64,000 bases of DNA from Corticium candelabrum (GCF_963422355.1 NC_085101.1:679001-743000), one strand, 5' to 3'. Counted from the first letter of the stretch, positions 44,437 to 56,188 are shown. Program-made: numbers and translations. The notes: generated from the sequence alone by a model not told the origin.

Positions 44437-46557
44437 CTACAATACACAACACAACAACCTTAACATTCCAGCTCTTTTGCTGATTTCCGAAACGTTTATG
44501 TCTTAATTCATGGCGACACACAGATGGGTGTCCAACTGTTGACCATATGGCTAAATTAGGCAACAGAGTCATTGGCAGCCATTAGACTGGAATTCCAAAA
44601 GACATATGGTACAGTGGCAAAATACATATTAACCCAAACCAAAAGGTTGTCACTAAAAAGCAAAAGTTCGATGCAGTGCAGTGCTATTTTCTTGAAAAGG
44701 GACACATAACTCTTCTCGATTCTATAGGAAACTGTTTTGATGTATTGCAATGTACAGATTCGTCGACTGCAAACTTGAATGAGCCTGCTAAGTTACAGAA
44801 GACAGGCAAACACAAGGTTTCTTTTGCAGCAGGTTGGATGCTCAGTATCCAGACTTGTAAGCTGAGTCAACTAAACTTTCGCATATGCTTGCTTATGATA
44901 ACGATATATACTGTAACTTAAGAGTGTTTTATCAGCTAGTAACAGTGCCATGTACAAAGCCTTGGAAACATCATGTTGACCAAATCAGCTAGAACAGAAC
45001 ATTAGCCACTTGGCAAAAAATTATAGAAATCCAATGTCATTAGCCCCACATAATTCTCCTTTACAACAGATCAATGTCAGACAGAATAGATAACATTATC
45101 ACTGAGAGTCACCACCGAAAGCGAACCCACCTATTGAAACTGACATGTTATGTTCCTTTTCATTGGTAAGCATATCTGGAGAATTCAGTGACAATGAGGC
45201 AAGCATGAGGAAGCAGTAGGCAAACAAATAAATGGAATCTTGTCTTTATATATGTGTGTGCAGTATAGATAGATATGTATAGGTATGTATACAGTTGCGT
45301 GTCACTTATCCGACCCCCTTGGGACGAGACCCTGTTGGATACCTGAATATGTTGGATAACAAAATATGTTGGATAACTGAAGCTGTTACTAACTCAACCA
45401 TTGTTCATATTATATGGCCACATTAGGTATACTGAATGTAGATGTAAATGAACAGTAGGTATACTGAATGTAAATGAGCTAAATGTCTTATTGATCTAGA
45501 GATAAAATTGTACTTTCATGATTGATTGTAAATTTATATAAGCAGGGTGCATTATCTGTCATATCATCTGTCATATCATCACCCACATGGCAAGCTTGAA
45601 CTGTCCCATAACCAGGGTGTGGGATAAGTGACTATTATTACACTTACACCTGCATTGTAACATCACAAACCACAATGTCTGTAATTGGCTCAAAATCAAT
45701 GTCTTTCCACTGGTCGTACCAAAAACACATCTCAACACAGTACAGTACACATAGAAAGGGTCTCGCCAAGGCTCGCCCCAATAAAATGTCAAACAAGTGA
45801 AATTTTTCAGTACGGTATTTCCTCTAATATAACTTGTCGCCAATACAGTTACTTCTCCAACAATGGCACGTGACCTCATCCAAAAAATAAAAGTAACAGT
45901 CTCCAATATTAGCACATGTGACATGCCCACACGCATGCTCACAACCACCTGTCATCAGCGACGTGCATGCACGTGTGCTCGTGTAGGAAGTCTGCTCATC
46001 ATGGAATCAACCCAGACTGTTCAAGGTGGCAGTAGTAAGAAGAGGAAGACATTGAAGACATTGAAAACAGCTCCCCAAAACTACCTATACAGTATATGTA
46101 GCGTTGTACATGGTAGTAAGGTGTTGTTCAGTTTTGAATAATTTAGGTGTCAAACATACTTTGTCATAAATGTCAGCCTGTAGCTTAACCACACTTGAGT
46201 TCAGTACTTGTTTTAGAAAATACGGTAATTAGGTCTGCCCAGGTGTTGAACAGGTAGCTAAACCTCAACTCTGCTAGTGGTCATATTTTTGCTTAATTTA
46301 CCAGCACATTTAATTAATCAAACAGATATGATAACCTGTATATTTATACATTGAATATGTTGCATTAATTAATAGATTAATATTTATACTGATTGAGACA
46401 GTTATGAAAACAAAATTACATCTGACAGTTCAAAGTGATTACTCTCCATATGCAAACCTAAAGCTGTCAAAACACACTCACTTAACCACCCTCCCCATAC
46501 AGCTACTAGTACCCCTACACCTTGTTTCCACTAGCACCTAAACCAGCTAAACTAGTT
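44437..46557. other. Probable intron or upstream flank of the integrin gene
   Basis: No exon recognised. TATGTATACAGTTGCGTGTCACTTATCCGA-like sequence at 45289-45320 and an inverted GGGATAAGTGAC near 45625 resemble pogo/Tigger-type ends, but the outer boundary on the right was not found. Confidence 0.4.
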
Positions 46558-47046
46558 CAGGGCATAATTTATCCGGTATCGCATCACAGTTTGCGAAACA
46601 AAGTCAGCTATCTGTCCCACAAACTGCCATGAGGAATCAGAATGTCCCATCCAAGTACATTAGGAGTCTAATTAAAAACTTCATTATGGTGCACCCTTGC
46701 ATAGCAAAGTGGTGAGAAGGTACTATATATATAATATACTATTATATCTTTATTCAATTATGAACCATCTGTACTTGAGTGGTCATGCTGTGCAATACAT
46801 GCACATTAGCAGAACACCTGCTGAAACTATCATCTCACTAGCAGAAGGGATGGCAACAGAAACAAAAACTTGAAACAAGACAGCTATTGAGACTTCCATT
46901 GTAACTATGTAACAAGGTAAAAAAAGGAACAAAAGTAAGTAACAGTGTAGTCAATGTACTTGCACTTTTATATCATAGCTAATGTAGAAGGTCACTACCA
47001 ACTAAAATAACAAACAATCATGCAATGTGTAGTTGCATGGGACCTT

Positions 47047-47214
47047 TCCAATGTAAAGGTTAACAGAAACAGCACTGTCACAGAAACACAGGAAGTACTA
47101 ACAGCATAGCTTTTCCAACCTAAAGGTCATCACAACAGAAGTACAAACAGCACAACACTTAAGAACTTCCAATATAAAGGTCAAAACAAACAGAAGTACA
47201 AACAGCACAACGAC
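47047..47214 (+). repeat. Imperfect tandem repeats upstream of the hAT ORF
   Basis: Three units beginning CCAA(T/C)(G/A/C)TAAAGGT and containing ACAGAAGTACAAACAGCACAA, spaced 68 and 53 bases. Their place between the TIR and the promoter suggests subterminal transposase-binding repeats, which hAT elements often have. The role is inferred. Confidence 0.5.
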
Positions 47215-47216
47215 TG

Positions 47217-47224
47217 TATAAAAA
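47217..47224 (+). promoter_or_regulatory. Putative TATA box of the hAT transposase
   Basis: TATAAAAA stands 42 bases before the ATG at 47266, so a short leader is possible. No start-site data. Confidence 0.45.
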
Positions 47225-47265
47225 CGTCAACGCCAACTAAATCTAAAGTTCAGTTTTGCACGAAC

Positions 47266-50200
47266 ATGGAAGTTAGTAGCAGCAGTGTGTCTCAACAAGA
47301 ACTTTTGGATTTCTTAATGTATCTAAAGCAAGACATGAGACCCTCAGTGTCTTCTGAACTGTTGGAGAAACTAGGACACATTGAGTCTCTACCTACCCCT
47401 GATGAAGGTGAGACCTGCAGATACATGACCGATACCATACCTGCAAACCTCTATCCAGAAGACGCTGATAGAAGTTTAGGCCCAGTTAGAGTGTATGGCG
47501 ATGGAAACTGTCTGTATCGGTCTGCATCATAGTTGGTTTGTGGAAATGAAAGTCGTCATCTTGAGCTGTGTTTGCAAACAGCCATTGAATTATGTAAAAT
47601 GTCCAACTCTGCATATGCTGTCGTGCAACATGCCAGAAGTTGTCTAGAATCATTGTCTCCAGTAGCTCTGTTGTCGTCTGCTCTACAGACTGAGTCAAGT
47701 GCAGTATTTGCTGAAGCGTTGGAATCTGGTTGCTCCCTTGAGGAAGCTTATCGTCTAGCAGCACTGATTGAAATTCATGCAACTTGCAGTCCAGGATGCT
47801 ACAGTTCTGTGTTGCATGCTTATGGGCTGTCTACTGCTTACAAGCCAATGTCAACCTTGTCTACCCTATGCGTAACAAGAAAATACGAGCATTTGTGAAT
47901 GCTACAATACACCCCATCAGCAATGAAGAAATTTCAACTTACAACCATACCACCTTAAATATCATGTAGTCTACAACACAAACATGTCAATCTGGCAGTT
48001 GGTTTGAACCAAATCACTTCGTTCCTCTAGTGCCCTATTCGTCAATATCAAGCTCTAGCAAATCTGTGCACTTACAAAAAGCTGGAACTACTAATCGTAT
48101 GATATCAGGCCAATCTAAGATGCAAGATTTCTTTCGCACCAGTACTACTGAATGTGATGTTTATCATGACCGTGGCCAAGCTCCTGATAAAAGTTTCCAT
48201 CTAGCTGAGACTACAGAAGAAAATGTTAGTGCACAAGAGCAGGTACTCAAGACATCATCTGTGGGTAAAGCAGAAAATATTTCTGCATTTACTGCAGAAA
48301 CATGTGATCCATGCCTTTTGGTTAATGTTTCGGTGAATTTAGCAACAGTGCAACGCTGGGGTAAAGAAATTGATCCTTTAATGAGTGGCTTTGTTATGAC
48401 TCAATTAATGGAAATGTCATCAGGATATTCTGTGCTCTTTGCTCTAAACACCAGGAACGTCTTCAATGTTTGCGTAATTACAACTTATCATTTGTTCAAG
48501 GCATTGTTGGGACTGCCTTAAAGAAAGACAATGTGAGGAAGCACGGCAATTCCGACATTCATCATAAAGCCTGTGACATCGAAAGAAGGCCTGCAACAAC
48601 ATTGTCGCAGATCTACCGTTCTACTCCTCTTGGTAAAGGTAAAGCAGTGGCTTCTGCAAGTTTTGAACAAGTCAAGCATTCGTCAAAGCTATTTGACATA
48701 GCTTATGTTGTCGCAAAAGAAGAGATGGCATTCGCCAAGTATCCATCTCTTGTGGAGTTAGAAAAACGACATAGCGTTGATTTCGACAACACATATGTGA
48801 CTGAACACAAATGTAAAGAATTTACTATGTTTATTGGAGAGACTTTGCGAGAAAGTGTCATTGATGATATAAATTCTTCCCCTTACTTTTCTGTCTTGAT
48901 AGATGGTTCCACAGATAGCAGTGTGAAAGAAAAGAGTTGATGTATCTGTTGTTTGCTAAAGGTGATGGAAGCACTGCCTGTCAATTTTTTGGCATAAAGA
49001 ATGTTGTTGATGCGTCTGCTTCCGGAATCAAAGCTGTGCTTGTCAGTGTTTTTGATAATCTGGGAGTAGACAATTGGTCATCAAAGTTGGTCGTATTTGT
49101 GTTGATGGAGCTGCTGTCAATCTTGGTGTTCGACGTGGTTTAGTGGCACTCTTACGTGAAGATCTGCCTTGGCTTGTTGCCATTCATTGTCTTAATCATC
49201 GGTTGGAATTGGCAGTGAAGGATGCTTTCACAAAGACTTACATGGATGAGGTTTCTACAATGCTAGCAAGTGGACCTTTACTATGTGTATGAAAAGAGCC
49301 CAAAGAGCCTCCGAGAACTCAAAGCGATGAAAAATGTTTGGAAGAGTCTGTCAGAAAACCAGAGAAGGCTGACGGGACCAGATGGCTGCAGTATAAATCT
49401 AGAGCATTAAGCAGTCTAATCACGGCCTATCCTGTGATTTGTGCCCACCGTGAGTCGATGGCTGTAGAATCTTCAGTAAAGCTGGCAGACAAAGCCCGAT
49501 TCAAGAGTTACTTGGAAAAGTTGACAAGCTTTAAGTTTGTGTTGCATATGCTGTTTTTCAACTCTCTGCTGAACCCTCTAGCTACATTGTCATGTCATCT
49601 GCAAGGCCATTCCGTTGACTTGCCTTTCACCATTGCTAACTTAGACTCGGTTCATTTTATCCTTGAAAATTTGAAGGCTGACAACCCTGAAGTGCCAGCA
49701 GAGCTGTCACAGTTTATTGCAGCCGCAGAGAAAGATGACCAGCTGCATTTTCAAAATGTAAAGCTGTCAGGCGTACAGCCAAACGTACTTAGTGCATTTA
49801 TGATGTCGAGATCACTTTTCACCGAAGCTATTGGGAAATGCATTCACAATCGTTTTGATGATTTACAACAGGGATTTTTAAAAGCAATTTGTCTCCTTGA
49901 CACTAATCTGTGGCCGACTGACCGAGATGATCTTGCAACCTTTGGTGTAGCTGATGTGTCTCTTGCTGTAGAGCACTTCCGTCGTCTTCTATTAAAGAAC
50001 AACGTATTGCTGGATGGGGTAATGACAGACTGGACCTTCTTTAAGATGTACTGGATCGATAACTAGCAACACCATCCAAAAAATACTGTATGGTCACTGC
50101 TTCTGTCCCAGTACAAAGAGAAATTTCCAAACTATGTGCAATTGGTGTGCATACTGCTGGTGTTTCCAGTCAGCAATGCCATAGTGGAGCGTGGTTTCAG

Positions 50201-50375
50201 TGCTATGAGGAGGAGGATAAAAAGTGACTGGCAGTCAAGTCTTAGTGAAGATACCTTACATCACTTGATGAGAATTAGCGTTGATGGTCCGCCATTGGCA
50301 CAGTTTGACCCTACACTTGCAGTCCAATGGTTCTTCAGCACTCCAAGGAGGCCACACGTTCAGCCATATGGTTAA
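47266..50375 (+). pseudogene. OTU-protease / TTF-finger / hAT transposase fusion, broken
   Basis: The start is the ATG at 47266. The OTU domain begins with VRVYGDGNCLYRSAS (catalytic Cys, about 47500) and ends WFEPNHFVPLV (catalytic His, about 48010). It carries two TAG stops (about 47530 and 47967) and one frameshift near 47840. The OTU frame runs without a break into a linker with QSKMQDFF. Then come a TTF-type zinc finger (CALCSKHQERLQCLRNYNLS read across a frameshift; HGNSDIHHKA), hAT catalytic blocks YFSVLIDGSTDSS and VDGAAVNLGVRRGL, and the C-terminal dimerisation block FPVSNAIVERGFSAMRR with DTLHHLMRISVDGPPL. The hAT part resembles ZNF862/KIAA1586-like proteins. Several more frameshifts lie between 48480 and 50140. 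Confidence 0.85.
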
Positions 50376-50702
50376 AAAAAGTTAATGAAAGCATATTTTG
50401 CTTCTAAAATTTGCATGGGCAGGGTGCCACTTGCTCCTATTCAAGTAACTTCGTTTCCACTTAGCTAAAGGGAATTGTGTTATAACAACAAATTTAATAG
50501 TATCATCACTATTCATAGTTTGGCACTGACTATGAACTTGCGCCAGTAGACTAGAAAAGCATGAACTGTCTGGGTATTTAATTAATTAATTAATAGCTTT
50601 GTTTTGCAAAAATATGGTTGCTACGCAATTTTGCATTACTGCTACTCAACTTGCAATTTGTGTAGCAATACCGCTATGTTAAAAAAAGTAAATTATGCCC
50701 TG

Positions 50703-51700
50703 TAGTTGAAGCATTGACCTGTTTCCACCACCACTAAACCAGCTACATTCTAAACCTAAACTGCTTTTGCTAAACCTGTTTGCAGTGCGTCTAGCACGTG
50801 GTTTAGGTTTAACTATCATGTGACAATAGCCTATATCCTTGAAAATGGCCTCAAATAATGCCGTTTTGCATTTTGTTGGAATGGAATTGCTTCGAAAGGT
50901 TTCTGGAAGTGTTACCAAATACATGATAGAAATCACCTGCTAATGCATGTACCAAGATGCTAAATTTGATGTCTCGGTGACACCCAACTGTTGCTCTCTG
51001 ACTCGGCGAAAAAGCAGACCAGTGTAGCATACATAGAAAGCGTCATTCTAGAAATATTGCATTATTGTTTGCAATACAGATTTGTCTGGATACCTTGCAC
51101 CTCCAAGATGGGGCGGGTTAACCCGTGCACAAATGCACTAGGGGGTTGCAGAAATACTGCTGTGGACCATCGGCCAGCTAGACACATGGCAAAATTGGTC
51201 AGGGCATGCACTCATTGTTATCACTGGTGTTACTTAGCATGCCAGTTGATGTGAAGATGTCTTCCATGCTTTCAAGAGGCATTGAATGTTGACAATCCCA
51301 CGTGGAAATGAATGTGTCCATCCCCTTCTACACTCTTCATGTCAATTAGCAGGTGTCAGTATTATGTGCAGCAGCTGTTGGTAACTTAAGCTAGCAGGGA
51401 GAGTTTAGCACTTCTTCATGGAAACAGGTGCCTTCTTGAAATAGTTTAGTTTATGAACTTGTTTGTTCAATTAACCTAAACTTATTTTAAGTTAAACTAA
51501 TGAAAACATGGCCGTAATGCTTGGTCCAAATAATCCGCCCAGCCTAGTACACCAACCTGCTATAAACAAATCTACCACAACCTGAAATGGTCCTCGAAGT
51601 CCTTTAATTAATCAATGAATATATTATTATTGTAATAACTTAAAACCCAAAACTAACCCAGCTAACTCAGCAAAGTAAAGAACACATTTTCTGGCCATGA
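50703..51700. other. Non-coding, short repeats
   Basis: ACCTGTTTCCA at 50717-50727 is inverted at 51419-51429, suggesting a further small inverted-repeat element. A similar sequence also lies just left of the hAT insertion (46518-46550). The stretch 51300-51420 belongs to the GTGTCCA/AGCACTTCTTCA repeat family. No gene seen. Confidence 0.4.
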
Positions 51701-51706
51701 TACATT

Positions 51707-51901
51707 TTAATGATTTACCTGCATCCACACTTTGTCTACTACTACAATTTCTTGACAATTGGCTGTTGCTTCTAACATATATTCCATTTTAGGCGGACCG
51801 TACACGCATACTGTGATATTCCAAGCTATGTACAACACAGTACTAGTAAGCAGCAACTTCTTCCATTGGCACATGCAGCTGTTTCTCAAGCTTATGTCCA
51901 T
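51707..51901 (-). CDS. Possible first exon of an unidentified secreted or membrane protein
   Basis: An open 64-codon frame on the minus strand begins MDISLRNSCMCQWKK and has a hydrophobic stretch LLLTSTVLYIAWNITVCVYG that could be a signal peptide. The donor ATGCAG|GTAAAT falls at about 51719, after residues VVVDKVWMQ. I do not recognise the family. Its exit phase (0) does not fit the integrin exon at 44436 (phase 2). Confidence 0.3.
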   Translation of the reverse strand: MDISLRNSCMCQWKKLLLTSTVLYIAWNITVCVYGPPKMEYMLEATANCQEIVVVDKVWMQVNH

Positions 51902-53519
51902 GTTTAATTAATTGAATTAATTAACCCATTGGTTACTTGATAGAAATTATCACTCCCAGTGAGTCCCAAAGTCTCCCAACTCTTGTTAGCAATGTACCAC
52001 TACAAATTGTTAATAAAATAGTTATACTATTGAGTGCTTCCTTCTAAATGAGAGACTATATTCTGTATTTCATACTGAATGTGCGTGCTCATGAAGACAT
52101 CTTTCAACATCTTTTATTTCAATTAGAAAAACTGCATTCAATTAAAATATAAACATACACACAGCTCTTACATTCGACCAACTGTAAAGATGACAAGAAA
52201 TCAATCACACACATTAGTTCAGACTTTCGGTGCATCTGATTTGCCTATCCAACCATTCTGGAATAGAGACAACAGTTATCCCAAATCAAATGCTGGCTTC
52301 ACTCAAACTGCATCCAGAACAGAGGGTGGCGTTTGAGAAGCATGCGACAATTGCACAGTACTAATCATGGATCAGGAGACTTTGAGTATTGTTGCTTTTC
52401 TTTCTTTGTCTTTAATTCTAGTGGGCTCTCTTTGAGACCACAGAAGAAAGTAGTAATGAGGACAAAACCCTATTGTGCATTTCCATGTAGTTCTGACCTT
52501 GGATGAGGATACAAAAATAATACCCAAGCAGCATGTGAGTCAAGGAATCCAGATCTTGCCCAAGTTGCTGCCTTTCACGCCATCTGAAAAGTTGCACCAT
52601 TTCGACAACTTGGGCACGTGTGGTATGCAGTTAAAACAAAACAAACAGATAAACCAAGTGAAGAAGAAATAAAGTGCTAAACCCTAGACTGCTTGCTTAG
52701 GTTACAGAACAGCTGCTGCACGTGTACTGGCCATTATTGATGATGCAAGCGACTGACTCATCAAGTTCCCCTATTTTGTCAATTACTCCAAGTATGTCCT
52801 GGCAACACCTACACTGACAACTAGAGGCCGTTACCTGAGGCGTGAAATGTTAGGGTACAGTAATGCGACTAGTCACGAGACATACAACTGACCAACTCAA
52901 CAACTCGCTTTGCCTCCTGCATAACATGTGACCAAATAGCTTATTAATTAATTACCCAAATCATAGGATTCTGCCATGACGTAACAAACACATGACATTA
53001 TTTCAAATCGCGCATATTATCATTTGGCTGTGTTCTTGTTTGCATTCCAACCGGTATGTTGGTCATGCCTCGGCAATGGTTTTGCTCACAAAGTCGCTAT
53101 TGCGTCACTGACCTAACCCAAAGTTACAAGACATGGTAGTTGGATATGTCGAATTGTGTTAACTGTGCATGTGATAGTCTAATGTTTCTTTGCTATAGTG
53201 CTGACGTAACTATGTGACTGAATTTGGTAAGTGGTGTCTGCTACACAAAACAGAGTGATCGCTAATGAATACAGCCAAACCGTGCTTGAATGGTGTCAGA
53301 CCTGAGGGAGATACTCAGTGAAAGTACAGTTCAGGTACATTCAGATACATTCACAATTTCGAATAGTATGTAGTTCCAGTCTAGTATGTGTTTCTGCCAT
53401 GCATTTGTTCATCGTCAAAATCAGTATAGAAGATGGTCACTGATTGTCAATAAAACGTGTCTACTGCTGCTAAATGAGTAAGAAAATCCACTGCAATATG
53501 TTCTACAATGTATCTCACC
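51902..53519. other. Non-coding with repeat fragments
   Basis: 52668-52745 matches 18290-18362, and 52780-52832 resembles 13450-13500 of rep-2. A block near 52860-52950 (GACTAGTCACGAGAC...GCATAACATGTGACC) resembles 42465-42520. No gene recognised. Confidence 0.45.
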
Positions 53520-53624
53520 ACTCAATGTGTCCAGTCCCTTCTCATGCTCTTCATTGGCTCTGACTAATTACATTTAAGCTGCATTATAAGCAGCCCAGGG
53601 TTTGCACTTTAGTGCTTCTTCATT

Positions 53625-54805
53625 ATGTACAGCAACCACAACTACACCAAACAAAATTCCACTACATGACTTATACTATTAACCTGAACCCATTTAATGC
53701 CATGTTAAATCAAGTAGTCATTCGTTTTGGTCATCTTCGAGTGCTACTGGCAATGGCGTCTCATTGGCAACAGGCTCAAAGTTAGACAGCTCCACCTATT
53801 CTACAGCTTTACTTTCGTCGTCTTCCAAGGCATTCTCTACATCACCATTATCTACTCCATATGATACTGAAGGTTCTACAAACACAGACTGTTTCAAACC
53901 GTCATGTAATGACGATTCCGAAGGCTGACGTAACCGTAAACAACGGTATTTCGCCCACTACCGATCGTAGCTTGTCAAGAGTATGATAGTGCAAAGCTTT
54001 CTTGAGATCACCTACTGTCTTCATCACTAGAGCTGCTTGTTCTCTCACATTCACGCCTGAGCTAGTCATCAATACGTTTTACACTAATGTGACAACCGTT
54101 CTCCATCCTATGTCATACCATTTAAAAGATGAAATATTGGCGAGAAATTTATTTTGGCAGATTGGCGGATTTTTCAGCAACTGTCAATATAAAATCCGCC
54201 ATTAATTCGGCCACCCGGATATTGTGACATCATCAGGCAAGTGGATCAGCTATCTAACAGCAAAGTGGCGGTATGTCACGAGGATGAGGTCACAAGATGG
54301 TAGGCAATCCCTGCTTGCCGTCTGTTGTGCCTACGAATGAGGCTGTGCGGCTATGGATGAAGCTGGACTGTCACATTCACGAGGGCCACGTTCTTTGCAC
54401 TGACACAGCAGTTCTTTATCACTATGCAGTAGCTGGAGACCAGTAAGTTAGGGAAATGTGAGCCACAAACACAGCTGTCAATCACAAACTCCTCCATGAC
54501 CATTTATGGTAAGTTATCTAACAATGATGTCCAACCGCCAAAATAAAATCCGCCAATATGCTTTGTCCGTCAATTTTTTAGTAAACCACCAAAATAAATT
54601 CCTGCCAATGTTCATCTTACACGGCATGTACATGCTCCATATCTACTGCTCGACACCAGATGCGACAAACCAGAAGTACATATTACAGCACAATTTTCTC
54701 ATAGAAACCTTGATTTTTAAAACCTAAAATTGTTTTTCTGGGTATTTACACCTTTACATAGAAATTCAAATAATTTTCAATTTTTGCATGCCAGTGGCCC
54801 TTTAA
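53625..54805. repeat. Dispersed repeat rep-2, copy 2 (interrupted)
   Basis: Collinear with 13510-14190. A leading piece may also lie at 52780-52832, separated from it by about 790 bases of other repeat. A second insertion occupies 54125-54619. Conserved segments on the minus strand include PLFTVTSAFGI in both copies. Confidence 0.75.
54125..54619. mobile_element. MITE inserted in rep-2 copy 2
   Basis: Left AAGATGAAATATTGGCGAGA and right end (reverse complement AAGATGAACATTGGCAGGAA) align, continuing with AATTTATTTTGG on both arms, plus further inverted GGCGGATTTTA-like motifs. Rep-2 copy 1 lacks this segment between CGTCATA and TGTACATGC, which fixes it as an insertion. No ORF. The target duplication is unclear. 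Confidence 0.7.
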
Positions 54806-55365
54806 TTACACTAATGCTAGTGCAATTGATCCCTCTCTCTCAACAAACATGTGACCCTTACTATGTTCAAACTCACTGATACCTACTCTCTTTTCTTGCA
54901 CATTTACAGACAGCTTGTATGACAGTTTGCAAGTACGAAATGGTGATTGATATCTAACAAGCTATGGATCTCCCACCTGACTACCCCCCCAACATTCATT
55001 TCTTCATCTCTCTAGCTAATATACAGTGTAGTTGTAATTCCAATACCAAAGTAGTTATCTGTCTATGGTTGGAAGAGTCAGCTTGAAATTCAAAACTGTA
55101 CGTGAACACTTATCACTGCAGATTGCTATTCACATATGACAAGTGCTGTGTTGGACCGTTCCATAATTGAATCCTAAGTCTAACACTAAAACACTTTACG
55201 TCATAATTTCAACACATTTTCTCCAAAATTTCTTAACATTTCTAGCAGGTAAAAGTAAAACTTTTCGCCAACACAATCAATACTAGTCCATACAACAGCC
55301 TGTATGTGAAAACGTGGAAACTGCCTGCATACTACCAGAAAATCAGCCAGATGAACTACACCTTT

Positions 55366-55893
55366 CTACAACGCGTTCCGTCGTCGGCATGGTTTTGGAA
55401 TGACGGCATGATTAGTAACGTCACCACGTCCGACCACGACGGCATGACTGGTTGCGAAAAGCAACAAATAAAAAGCTGCTACAGCGAACGTCGACTTGTC
55501 AGAGGTCTGGCGCAGAGAGCCAACTTCACTGCGCTTAGCTATGTCACCATCTGTGATACTAGTAGATCTGTACGTGTTGGGCAAGATTGCGTATTGGATA
55601 CCTGGCTCTAGAATTTTACCTACAGCTGAAGGTTTGCCTGTTGTATGATCTCACCTCCATCCACTTGTACCCGACTGCAGCATGGCGACTGAGACTCCGA
55701 ACGCTGTGTTGGTGCGTCCTGAATGTCTGACGATAGTGCGCATTTCTTCTACGTTGAAGCCATTCGCCGTATTCGCCAAAAAAGCGACAAGGATCAAAAC
55801 GCTCATTTCGAACACTCCCATCAGGTTTCGACCACACGCTTTCACCAAAATCGACTGACAGATGACGTCAACAACTGTTTCGGACTTCCTCAT
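55366..55893 (-). CDS. Hypothetical two-exon secreted-type protein, minus strand
   Basis: The upstream exon (55893 down to about 55653) starts at MRKSETVVDV or at the internal MGVFEMSVLILVAFLANTAN, a good signal peptide, and ends GTSGW with donor GGAG|GTGAGA. A downstream frame (55366-55584) contains a hydrophobic FAVAAFYLLLFATSHAVVVG and ends CRRRNAL. An acceptor near 55560 (ACTAG|) would join them in frame after about 90 bases. No family recognised. The gene would be divergent from the CAP gene at 56251, sharing a 360-bp upstream region. Confidence 0.35.
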
Positions 55894-56065
55894 GTTGACA
55901 CATATCCGGGACAGTTCTTAATTAAAGGCGTAAGGAAGAACGTAACGTTCATATCTAGAGAGTGAGTTATGTGTACCTACAGCTTTCTTGGCATGCGCGG
56001 TGGTGGCACTGGTAGATGCTTTGGTGGGACGGTCGGAACTGCCGCTAGTACTCAGCGTTCAAATA

Positions 56066-56188
56066 GCGCAATGAGCATGAATGTAAAGTCTAAAATTAGA
56101 GGATAGGAGTACACGCATAGTACGCATAATTGCGTGTACTGCTATCCTCTAAATTAGTTTGTAGATTTTACACTCATGCTCATTGCGC
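56066..56188. repeat. Perfect-ended 123-bp inverted repeat (hairpin) upstream of the CAP gene
   Basis: GCGCAATGAGCATGA at the left is exactly inverted at the right. Arms of about 52-58 bases (through TTAGAGGATAG and AGTACACGCA) surround a loop of about 13 bases. Few mismatches and one short gap. It could be a tiny fold-back transposon or a regulatory hairpin between two divergent genes. Confidence 0.8.

Larger units (their letters stand above)
46558..50702 (+). mobile_element. hAT-type DNA transposon carrying an OTU-hAT fusion gene
   Basis: CAGGGCATAATTTA at 46558-46571 is perfectly inverted at 50689-50702, and similarity continues inward (CGGTATCGC...CACA against CGGTATTGC...CACA) after a small gap. 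TAGTT stands outside both ends (46553-46557 and 50703-50707), a 5-bp duplication. CAGGG is a typical hAT terminus. The only gene inside is the 47266-50375 transposase, in plus orientation. Nonsense and frameshift changes show this copy is not autonomous now. Confidence 0.85.

Noticed and set aside
45289..45640. pogo/Tigger-like element (CAGTTGCGTGTCACTTATCCGA and inverted GGATAAGTGAC)
   Set aside because: The right terminus lacks the matching outer CAGTTG and TA, so the boundaries cannot be supported.
50717..51429. Inverted ACCTGTTTCCA / TGGAAACAGGT as a MITE
   Set aside because: Only 11 bases match, with no clear target duplication, and similar CTAAACC-rich sequence is scattered around; kept only as a note.
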